A DNA stretch of 7,082 bases from Actinomycetota bacterium. GTDB lineage: Bacteria; Actinomycetota; UBA4738; HRBIN12. The notes under the pieces were generated by a model. That model was not told where the DNA came from. It saw only the letters and a list, made by a program, of their open reading frames with translations, and searched no databases. This document shows positions 1-5,828 of this stretch, in pieces. The stretch is from NCBI GenBank assembly GCA_004366195.1, contig ML214221.1, positions 1 through 7,082 of the forward strand, in the 5' to 3' direction. The translations under genes were made by a program, and so were the position numbers. Each line of letters opens with the position of its first letter. Positions within the stretch are counted from its first letter, which is position 1.

Positions 1-156
1 GGTGTTGCGGTGCAGCCCCACGCGCTCGGCGAGCTGATCGACGTCGAGCGGGCCGGCGTCGCGCAGGGCGCGCAGGATCCTCGGCCGGCTCGAGCCGGCC
101 AGGGCGCGCCGGCGCAGCTCCTCCGATCCCGCCGCCGTCCGTCGAACGTCGTTCAC
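1..156 (-). CDS. Winged-helix (ArsR-like, COG2345-type) transcriptional regulator, N-terminal part
   Basis: Only the first 52 residues are inside the window; the gene runs off the left edge. The - strand reading from the GTG at 156 gives a basic helix followed by a segment beginning SSRPRILRALRDAG (residues 22-35) and then DVDQLAERVGLHRNT (residues 38-52). This is the typical first half of a winged helix-turn-helix, and in the family it normally continues as VRxHL. It should be a DNA-binding regulator. The C-terminal effector domain, which would show whether it senses metal, an Fe-S cluster or a ligand, is not visible. The GTG at 156 is preferred because the same frame meets a TAA at 168-166, just upstream. 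There is no Shine-Dalgarno sequence in that gap, so translation may be leaderless. It is divergent from the cupin-hemerythrin gene and probably binds the palindrome between them; that is inference from position. Confidence 0.8.
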   Translation of the reverse strand, partial: MNDVRRTAAGSEELRRRALAGSSRPRILRALRDAGPLDVDQLAERVGLHRNT

Positions 157-164
157 GGTGCCAG

Positions 165-173
165 TTTACACCA
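165..173 (-). promoter_or_regulatory. Extended -10-like element of the divergent regulator gene
   Basis: Read on the - strand this is TGGTGTAAA, the mirror of the rightward TGGTATAAA and a weaker match to TGn-TATAAT. A start 6-8 bases downstream would fall at about 157-159, practically at the GTG start codon (156-154). That would produce a leaderless or near-leaderless message, in agreement with the absence of a ribosome binding site for this gene. Confidence 0.4.
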
Positions 174-179
174 CATCTG

Positions 180-188
180 TGGTATAAA
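180..188 (+). promoter_or_regulatory. Extended -10 promoter element of the cupin-hemerythrin gene
   Basis: TGGTATAAA fits the TGn-TATAAT extended -10 pattern with one mismatch in the hexamer. Transcription would start near 195, giving a leader of about 30 bases with the AAGGAGG ribosome site at 211-217. No convincing -35 sits 17 bases upstream, which extended -10 promoters tolerate. It lies within the right arm of the operator, so a bound repressor would block it. Confidence 0.5.
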
Positions 189-225
189 CCACACACATCG
201 TCGGAACGTGAAGGAGGCGAGGGAG

Positions 226-1077
226 ATGGCGATCGCCGGGACGGCGCTCGAGCTCGCGAGCTTCGACGCGGAGCGGTTCCGCCCGCGCGTGCTCTTCGAG
301 TCGGCGGCGATGAAGGTGGTGCTCGCGGCGCTCGAGCCCGAGCAAGCCGTGGATCTCCACGACCCGAAGGTCGACGTGGTGATCTCGGTCCTCCAGGGCC
401 AGGCGGACGTGTGGGTCGGCGACGCCCCGCGCCGGATGCGGCCCGGCGACGTCGCGGTGATCCCGGCCGGCGAGACGCGGGGGATGCGGGCGGCAGGAGG
501 CCGCGCGGTGCTGCTCCACGTCGTCGCGCCGCCCCCGGCGGAGGAGGCCCACGCCGGGGTCGTCCACCGCCCCTGGCCGGAGCCGGAGCGGCCGGAGCGC
601 GATCCGGCGGAGACGATCCGGGCCGAGCACCGCGAGCTGCTCCCGCACCTCGACCACCTCGACGCGCTCGCCGACGCGGTCACGGAGCTCCCCGAGGACG
701 AGCTGCGGAACCGGCTCGCAAGGGTCCTCGACTTCCTGCGGAGCGTCCTGCTCCCGCACGCCGGCGCCGAAGACGCCGCGCTGTACCCCGCGGTGGAGCG
801 GGTGCTCCGGGCCGTCGGCGGCGCGACCCGCACGATGTCGGAGGATCACCGCGCGATCGGCGCGCTCATCGAGGAGCTCGCCGAGCTCGCCGCCCGCGAG
901 CCCGCGCCGCGCCGCGCGCTCCAGCGGACCCTCGACCGCCTGGCCGCGTTGGTGCGCGTCCACTTCGGGAAGGAGGAGGACGTCTACGTCCCGCTGCTCG
1001 AGCGCCTGGACGCCGGCGAGGCGCGGGGGCTCCTCGAGGCCCTGGGCCGGACGCCGGGGCACGAGCACCGGCACTGA
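226..1077 (+). CDS. Cupin-hemerythrin (HHE) fusion protein
   Basis: This is a 283-residue cytoplasmic protein. The ATG at 226 is chosen because a strong AAGGAGG (211-217) lies 8 bases before it; reading further upstream would enter the operator and the divergent gene. Residues about 25-105 form a small cupin barrel, with a PGDVAVIPAG turn at 73-82. Its metal site looks incomplete: H45 is present, but the usual HxH, Glu and second-motif His are not. Residues about 128-262 form a four-helix hemerythrin-like HHE domain. Its probable di-iron ligands are H135, H178 with E182 (LLPHAGAEDAALYP), H208 (SEDHRAI), and H246 with E250 (VHFGKEEDVYVPLLE). HHE proteins sense or handle O2 or NO, or protect and repair Fe-S clusters (YtfE type); which applies here is not decidable. 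It lies 75 bases before soxD on the same strand and could share its transcript. Confidence 0.88.
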   Translation: MAIAGTALELASFDAERFRPRVLFESAAMKVVLAALEPEQAVDLHDPKVDVVISVLQGQADVWVGDAPRRMRPGDVAVIPAGETRGMRAAGGRAVLLHVVAPPPAEEAHAGVVHRPWPEPERPERDPAETIRAEHRELLPHLDHLDALADAVTELPEDELRNRLARVLDFLRSVLLPHAGAEDAALYPAVERVLRAVGGATRTMSEDHRAIGALIEELAELAAREPAPRRALQRTLDRLAALVRVHFGKEEDVYVPLLERLDAGEARGLLEALGRTPGHEHRH

Positions 1078-1084
1078 TCGCCGA

Positions 1085-1142
1085 CCGGGGGTCACGTCCG
1101 CGCGTGGAAGCCGCCCCGGGCTCCCGCTACCGTGACCCCCGG
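1085..1142 (+). promoter_or_regulatory. Perfect 12-bp inverted repeat in the soxD leader
   Basis: CCGGGGGTCACG (1085-1096) is repeated as its exact reverse complement CGTGACCCCCGG (1131-1142), separated by 34 bases that are themselves GC-rich. In RNA the stem would be very stable. Its 3' arm includes the first two bases of the soxD ribosome binding site GGAGGAG (1141-1147), so folding could limit soxD translation. There is no T-run after it, so it does not look like a simple intrinsic terminator. As DNA it could also be a split protein-binding site. Confidence 0.5.
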
Positions 1143-1152
1143 AGGAGTCGCC

Positions 1153-1386
1153 GTGGGCCTGATGATCCCCTGCCCGCACTGCGGGCCCCGCGAGTACACC
1201 GAGTTCACCTTCGGCGGCGAGCTCCGCGAGCTCGAGGCCCCCGACCCGCAGGCCGACTTCGAGCGCGTGTACCTGCGCGAGAACCTCCCCGGCCCCCAGC
1301 GCGAGCGCTGGTTCCACGCCCTCGGCTGCCGCCGCTGGCTGACCCTCACCCGCGACATCGCGCGCAACGAGGTGCTCGATGCTTGA
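1153..1386 (+). CDS. soxD: Sarcosine oxidase delta subunit
   Basis: This 77-residue protein is the small zinc-binding subunit of heterotetrameric sarcosine oxidase (family members are about 80-100 residues). The expected zinc ligands are present: C7 and C10 in IPCPHCGPRE, and H55 and C59 in RWFHALGCRRW. The spacing matches the Cys-x2-Cys and His-x3-Cys pattern of characterised enzymes. The GTG at 1153 is preferred because GGAGGAG (1141-1147) ends 5 bases before it and the resulting MGLMIPCP start fits the family. The ATG at 1162 is the alternative. A GTG at 1132 would extend the frame but lies inside the inverted repeat with no ribosome site. The stop overlaps soxA by 8 bases, implying translational coupling. 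The subunit has a structural role in the cytoplasmic complex. Confidence 0.93.
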   Translation: MGLMIPCPHCGPREYTEFTFGGELRELEAPDPQADFERVYLRENLPGPQRERWFHALGCRRWLTLTRDIARNEVLDA

Positions 1387-4009
1387 GCTCGAGGGCCGCC
1401 GGATCCCCATCCGCGAGGGCGACACGATCGCCTCGGCGCTCCACCGGGCGGGCGTGCGGACCTTCAACCGCTCGCTGAAGCTCCACCGTCGCCGGGGCCT
1501 CTACTGCCTCACCGGCGACTGCCCCAACTGCCTGGTCACGGTGGACGGCGTCCCCGGCGTCCGCGCCTGCACGACCGAGGCCCGCGACGGCATGCGGGTC
1601 GAGCGCGAGACGGGCTGGCCCTCGGCCGAGACCGACATGCTCGCGGCGACCGAGCTCGCCCACCCGCTCATGCCGGTCGGCTTCTACTCGAAGACCTTCA
1701 TCCGCCCCCGCCTCGCTTGGCCCCTCGCCGAGCGCGCGATCCGCCGCGCCACCGGCATCGGCACCCTCCCCGCCGACCGTGCGCCCCGGCGCCTCGACGC
1801 GCGGAACGTCCACACCGACGTCCTCGTGGTGGGGGGCGGCGTGGCCGGCCTGGCCGCGGCGCTCGCGGCGGCCGAGCGGGGCGAGCGCGTGCTCGTCTGC
1901 GACGAGGGACGCCTCGGCGAGAAGGTCGCGCCGGGCCCGATCCGCGAGCGGCTCGAGGCCCTGGGGGAGGAGGCCCGGCGATCCGAGCGGATCGAGCTGC
2001 TCGAGCGCCACGTCGCCGTCGGCGTGTACGAGGGCCCCCTGGTGCCCCTCGCCGCCGAGGGCGGGCTGGTGCGCGTGCACCCCCGGCGGATCGTGCTCGC
2101 GACCGGCGCCGTCGAGACCCACGGGGTGTTCCCCGGGAACGACCTGCCCGGGGTCTGGCTCGGCCGCGGCGCCGCACGGATGGCGGGCGTCCACCGCGTC
2201 CGCCCCGCCGAGCGCGCGGTCGTCGCGCTCGCCACCGAGGAGGGCCTCGCCCACCTCGAGGTGCTCCGGACGGCGGGGGTGGAGATCGCGGCCGTGCTCG
2301 CGCCCCTCGAGCTCGCCGAGCGGATCCCGCCGGAGGTCCGCGCCCTGCCCGACGGCCACGTCGTCGCGGCCCACGGGCGCCGCGGCGTGCGGGCCATCAC
2401 CGTGGCCTCCGGCGGCCTCCGCGAGGAGATCGCCTGCGACGCGCTCGTGCTCTCCCTCGGCCTCGCGCCCCGGGACGCGCTGCTCCGGATGGCCGAGGCC
2501 GAGCCGGTCCTCGCCGCGGGCGACCTGGCACGGCCGGGGTGCTCCCTCGCCGAGGCCGAGGAGACCGGCCGAGCCGCGGGCCGCGGCGAGCCGGTCGAGC
2601 CGCGGCCCCCCGAAAGCATCAAGCTCGGCCGCGACGGGATCGTGTGCCTCTGCGAGGACGTGAGCCTGCGGGACCTCCGCGACGCGTGGGCCGAGGGCTG
2701 GCGCTCGGCCGAGATCCTCAAGCGCTACACCACCGCCACCATGGGCCCCTGCCAGGGCGCGATGTGCGGGCGGATCCTCGCCTCCTTCGTGGCGGCCCGC
2801 GCCGCGGTCGGCGAGGCGCCGACCCTCCGTCCGGCCCGCACGACGGCCCGGCCCCCGGCCCGTCCGGTGCCCCTCGAGGTCCTCGCCGCCGGGGTCCACG
2901 AGACCGGCGCCAAGCGCACCTCGCTCCACGAGCGGCACCTGGCGGCCGGCGCCGCCATGGAGCGCTCCGGCTCGTGGCTTCGGCCCTCGCGCTACGCCCC
3001 CGACTGGCGCGAGGACCACCGGGCCGTGCGCGAGCGCGTGAGCCTCATGGACGTCGGGACCCTCGGGAAGTTCCTCGTCGCCGGGCGCGACGCCCGCGCC
3101 CTCGTCGACCGGGTCTTCCCCTGCGACGTCGAGCGCCTCGCGCCGGGGCGCTCGCGCTACCTCCTCGCCCTGGACGAGGCGGGCTACGTGATGGACGACG
3201 GGCTCCTCTGCGCGATGCCCGACGGCTCGTACGTCATCACCTCGACCTCCGGCGGCGCCGAGCGGATGGAGGCCTGGCTCCGGAACTGGATCGACCGCCT
3301 CGGCCTCCACGTCCACCTGCTGAACCGCACCGCCGAGCTCGGCGCGATCAACGTGGCCGGGCCCCTGGCCCGCGAGCTGCTCCAGCGCCTGACCGACGAC
3401 CCCCTCGGCCCCGACGCGATCCCCTACCCCGGCCACGCGCGGATCACGGTCGCCGGCGTCCCCTGCCACGCGATCCGCTCGGGCTTCGTCGGCGAGCTCT
3501 CCTTCGAGCTGCACCCCCCGCGCTCGCGCGGTCCCGAGCTCTGGGACGCGCTGATGGCCGCCGGGCGAGACCTCGGGATCCACCCCCACGGCCTCGAGGC
3601 CCTCGACGTGCTCCGCCTGGAGAAGGGCCACGTCTACCTCGGCCAGGACACGCTCCCCGACGACCACCCCGGCAAGCTCGGCCTGTCGTGGGCCGTCGCG
3701 ATGGACAAACCCGCCTTCGTCGGCAAGGTGGCGCTCGCGCGCATGGCCGAGCTCCCCCTCGAGCGCCGGCTCGTCGGCCTGCGCTTCGACGCCCCACCCC
3801 AGCGAGGCATGCCGCTCACCCTGGACGGGCGCGTGGTCGGCCGGGTGACCTCCTGCGCGGTCTCGCCCACCCTCGGCTACCCGATCGGGCTCGGGTGGCT
3901 CCGCGCCGTGGACGGCGCCTTCCCCGAGCGCCTGCGGGCCGGCGGGGCCCTCGCGACCGTCGTCCCCACGCCGTTCTACGACCCGGAGGGGGCGAGGGTC
4001 CGTGCTTGA
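1379..4009 (+). CDS. soxA: Sarcosine oxidase alpha subunit with two predicted [2Fe-2S] sites
   Basis: This 876-residue subunit is shorter than the roughly 960-1000 of classical alpha subunits. Domains in order: a ferredoxin-like N-terminus with C43, C48, C51 and C64, the set for a [2Fe-2S] cluster; an FAD/NAD(P) Rossmann region from VVGGGVAG (150-157) through IVLATGA (238-244) to LAAGD (378-382); a BFD-like segment with C423, C425, C458 (MGPCQG) and C463, a second [2Fe-2S] set; and an aminomethyltransferase (GcvT) folate domain from about 530 to the end, with DDGLL, ITSTSGGAE (620-628) and LRLEKGHVYLGQDT (745-758). In the family this subunit binds FAD and tetrahydrofolate and captures the one-carbon unit as 5,10-methylene-THF. 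The segment after the first flavin motif is clearly shortened and lacks the usual E-x2-GG. Classical oxidases lack both cysteine sets, so electrons may go to an acceptor other than O2 (inference). The ATG at 1379 overlaps soxD, with GAGGTG at 1369-1374. Confidence 0.93.
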   Translation: MLELEGRRIPIREGDTIASALHRAGVRTFNRSLKLHRRRGLYCLTGDCPNCLVTVDGVPGVRACTTEARDGMRVERETGWPSAETDMLAATELAHPLMPVGFYSKTFIRPRLAWPLAERAIRRATGIGTLPADRAPRRLDARNVHTDVLVVGGGVAGLAAALAAAERGERVLVCDEGRLGEKVAPGPIRERLEALGEEARRSERIELLERHVAVGVYEGPLVPLAAEGGLVRVHPRRIVLATGAVETHGVFPGNDLPGVWLGRGAARMAGVHRVRPAERAVVALATEEGLAHLEVLRTAGVEIAAVLAPLELAERIPPEVRALPDGHVVAAHGRRGVRAITVASGGLREEIACDALVLSLGLAPRDALLRMAEAEPVLAAGDLARPGCSLAEAEETGRAAGRGEPVEPRPPESIKLGRDGIVCLCEDVSLRDLRDAWAEGWRSAEILKRYTTATMGPCQGAMCGRILASFVAARAAVGEAPTLRPARTTARPPARPVPLEVLAAGVHETGAKRTSLHERHLAAGAAMERSGSWLRPSRYAPDWREDHRAVRERVSLMDVGTLGKFLVAGRDARALVDRVFPCDVERLAPGRSRYLLALDEAGYVMDDGLLCAMPDGSYVITSTSGGAERMEAWLRNWIDRLGLHVHLLNRTAELGAINVAGPLARELLQRLTDDPLGPDAIPYPGHARITVAGVPCHAIRSGFVGELSFELHPPRSRGPELWDALMAAGRDLGIHPHGLEALDVLRLEKGHVYLGQDTLPDDHPGKLGLSWAVAMDKPAFVGKVALARMAELPLERRLVGLRFDAPPQRGMPLTLDGRVVGRVTSCAVSPTLGYPIGLGWLRAVDGAFPERLRAGGALATVVPTPFYDPEGARVRA

Positions 4010-4481
4010 GCTCTCGTCCACCGAGCTCGCCGTGGTGGCCTGCCTGGCGGCCCCCAAGGCGCTGGACGCACTCCCGACGCCAGAGGGCGCGACGGCGTTC
4101 CGGACGGCCCCCGACGAGCTCCTGCTCCTCGCGCCGCCCGACGCCGCCGAGCGGGTCCTCGCCGCCGCGGCCGAGTCCCTCACGGCCCTGGACGACGACG
4201 CCCTGGCGATCGAGGTGACCGACGGCTGGACCGCCCTCACCCTCGCCGGTCCGGACGCGCGGGAGGCCTTCGCCCGCCTCTCGGTCCTGGAGCTCCCGGA
4301 GGCCGGGTTCATCCAGGGCGACGTCGCCCGCGTCCCCGCCAAGATCCTCGTCGAGCCCGAGCGCTTGCTCCTGCTCGTGCCCGCCTCCTGGGCCGAGCAC
4401 GTCCGCGAGCGCGTCCTCGCCCTCGCCCTCGACGTCCGCGAGCGCCCCGAGCCCCGCGCGTTCGAGGTGAAGGCGCCGTGA
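4002..4481 (+). CDS. soxG: Sarcosine oxidase gamma subunit
   Basis: This 159-residue protein is short for the family (usually about 180-210), and the shortening appears to be N-terminal. The core is recognisable: VTDGWTALTLAGPDAREAFA (residues about 67-86) followed by FIQGDVARVPAKILVEPERLLLLVPASWAEHVRERVL resembles the conserved GcvT-like fold of SoxG, which packs against the alpha subunit. No catalytic residues are expected. The GTG start at 4002 overlaps the end of soxA by 8 bases; GAGGG (3994-3998) precedes it closely. Its own stop overlaps the soxB start in GTGA. Sequence conservation of SoxG is weak, so the assignment rests partly on position in the operon. Confidence 0.86.
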   Translation: MLELSSTELAVVACLAAPKALDALPTPEGATAFRTAPDELLLLAPPDAAERVLAAAAESLTALDDDALAIEVTDGWTALTLAGPDAREAFARLSVLELPEAGFIQGDVARVPAKILVEPERLLLLVPASWAEHVRERVLALALDVRERPEPRAFEVKAP

Positions 4482-5686
4482 GCGGGCTCCTCCGGCGCCG
4501 GGAGTTCCTGCGACGGGTACCCCTCGAGCCCCGCTACGACGTCGTCGTGATCGGCGGAGGCGTGGTCGGCCTCTCGATCGCCTACAACCTCGCCGCCCGC
4601 CACGGCATCCGCCGCGTGGCCGTGCTCGAGCGCGCCTACCTCGGCGCCGGCGCCTCCGGCCGCAACACCCAGGTCGTGCGGGCCAACTACAACACCCCCG
4701 AGACCGTGCCGCTCTACAAGGCGAGCCTGGAGCTCTGGCGCACCCTCAGCCAGGAGCTCGACTTCAACATCCAGTTCTCGACCCAGGGCGAGCTCGACCT
4801 CGTCCACACCCGCGACGCCCTCGAGGTCGAGCGGGACAAGGCGCTCCTCGACGCCGCCTACGGCGTGCCGATGGAGATCCTCACCCCCGACGAGGTGCTG
4901 GAGCGCTGCCCCCACGTGGACCTCACCGGCGGGGGCGAGCTCCCCGTGCTCGGCGCCTCGTACCACCCGCCGGGCTCCTTCGCCCGGCACGACTCGGTGG
5001 TGTGGGCCTACGCCACGGCCGCGACGCGCCTCGGCGTGCACATCCACGAGGGGGTCGAGGTGGTCGGCCTCGACGTCGCGGGCGGACGGTGCCGCGGCGT
5101 GCTGACCTCGGCCGGGCCGGTTGCGGCCGGCGAGGTCGTCTCCGCCGTCGCGGGGTGGAGCAGCGTCGTCGCGCGCATGGCCGGCCTCAAGCTCCCGATC
5201 TCCACCCACCCGCTCCAGGCCTTCGTGACCGAGCCGGTGAAGCACGTGATCGACGGGCTCGTCTCCTCCATGGACCTGTACGTGTACGTCTCGCAGACGG
5301 CGAGGGGCGAGCTCCTCGTCGGGGCCGAGATCCTCCCCTACACCACCTACTCCCAGCGCTCCACCTTCGACTTCCTCGCCGAGGCCGCCAAGCGCGTCAT
5401 CATGATCCTGCCCATCGCCGCCACGGCCCGGGCCATGCGCCAGTGGGCGGGGCTCTGCGACATGACGCCGGACTCCTCCCCCATCCTCGGGCGGACCGAG
5501 GTCGAGGGCTTCACCCTCGCCGCCGGGATGGGCACCTGGGGCTTCAAAGGCGCGCCGATCTTCGGCCTCGGCCTGGCCGAGGAGATCGCCACCGGGCGCA
5601 CGCACCCGCTCCTCGCGCCCTTCTCCCCGGACCGGTTCGCCCGGGACCGCATGGTGCCGGACGCCGCCTCCGCCGGCACCCACTGA
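4478..5686 (+). CDS. soxB: Sarcosine oxidase beta subunit
   Basis: This 402-residue flavoprotein of the DAO family has the normal SoxB length. It holds the catalytic site where the N-methyl amine is oxidised. The N-terminal dinucleotide fold is VVVIGGGVVGLS (residues 22-33) with acidic E51 at the end of the second strand. GRNTQVVRANY (61-71) is the signature seen in SoxB. H171 in FARHDSVVWAYA corresponds to the histidine that carries covalently bound FMN in characterised enzymes (His172/173). The C-terminal DMTPDSSPILGRT and GTWGFKGAP, with K357, are also typical. The GTG at 4478 overlaps the soxG stop by 4 bases and follows GAGGTGAAGG (4464-4473). Finding soxB last rather than first in the operon is unusual. 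Sarcosine is the default substrate, but other N-methyl amino acids or secondary amines are possible. Confidence 0.93.
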   Translation: MSGLLRRREFLRRVPLEPRYDVVVIGGGVVGLSIAYNLAARHGIRRVAVLERAYLGAGASGRNTQVVRANYNTPETVPLYKASLELWRTLSQELDFNIQFSTQGELDLVHTRDALEVERDKALLDAAYGVPMEILTPDEVLERCPHVDLTGGGELPVLGASYHPPGSFARHDSVVWAYATAATRLGVHIHEGVEVVGLDVAGGRCRGVLTSAGPVAAGEVVSAVAGWSSVVARMAGLKLPISTHPLQAFVTEPVKHVIDGLVSSMDLYVYVSQTARGELLVGAEILPYTTYSQRSTFDFLAEAAKRVIMILPIAATARAMRQWAGLCDMTPDSSPILGRTEVEGFTLAAGMGTWGFKGAPIFGLGLAEEIATGRTHPLLAPFSPDRFARDRMVPDAASAGTH

Positions 5687-5704
5687 GGTGCGCCCTCGCG
5701 CACC
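5687..5704 (+). terminator. GC-rich hairpin directly after soxB
   Basis: GGTGCGC (5687-5693), loop CCTC and GCGCACC (5698-5704) make a perfect 7-bp stem starting at the base after the soxB stop codon. No T-run follows, so it is either a weak or non-canonical terminator or a 3'-end stabilising structure for the sox message. Confidence 0.4.
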
Positions 5705-5718
5705 CCCAGGTGCTCGAC

Positions 5719-5744
5719 TTGACAACAGGAAAGGGAGAGAGAAT
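5719..5744 (+). promoter_or_regulatory. Candidate promoter upstream of the lipoprotein gene
   Basis: TTGACA at 5719-5724 is an exact -35 consensus in a patch that is AT-rich for this genome. The only plausible -10 is GAGAAT (5739-5744, 4 of 6 matches), but at 14 bases the spacing is short. At 16-18 bases the matches are poor. It lies just past the soxB hairpin, so a new transcription unit starting here makes sense, but the -10 is weak. Confidence 0.3.
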
Positions 5745-5828
5745 CAGGTCGCCCCACGCTCCAGAACACGGCAGGACTGTTCAACATGGATTGGATCACC
5801 CGGAATGAGAGTGTCCGAATCAAGCTTC

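Larger units (their letters stand above)
164..189. promoter_or_regulatory. Palindromic operator between divergent genes
   Basis: The arms GTTTACACCACA (164-175) and TGTGGTATAAAC (178-189) are inverted copies. They match at 11 of 12 positions (C169 opposite A184 is the mismatch) around a 2-base centre. The sequence is much richer in AT than its surroundings. Its position between a winged-helix regulator and a divergent gene makes it the likely binding site of that regulator, for autoregulation and control of the rightward genes. The symmetry is directly visible; the binding is inferred. Confidence 0.65.

Noticed and set aside
10..225. An upstream in-frame extension of the cupin-hemerythrin gene starting at 10.
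   Set aside because: It would run through the divergent regulator, the operator and the promoter; the AAGGAGG and ATG at 226 give a clear start.
166..1467. A - strand frame of 433 codons opposite the cupin-hemerythrin gene.
   Set aside because: It is repetitive charged sequence without domains. The + strand gene has a ribosome site, cupin turn and HHE ligands.
1717..4218. A long + strand frame overlapping soxA, rich in Arg, Pro and Gly.
   Set aside because: Composition is typical of a shifted reading of GC-rich coding DNA; it has no recognisable motif and conflicts with soxA.
1346..5725. A stop-free antisense frame of about 1459 codons covering the whole sox operon on the - strand.
   Set aside because: Its sequence is Gly/Arg/Glu/His/Ala-rich with no domain. 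It arises because the sense genes use G or C at almost every third position, which removes stop codons from the antisense frame. The sense genes have strong motif matches throughout.
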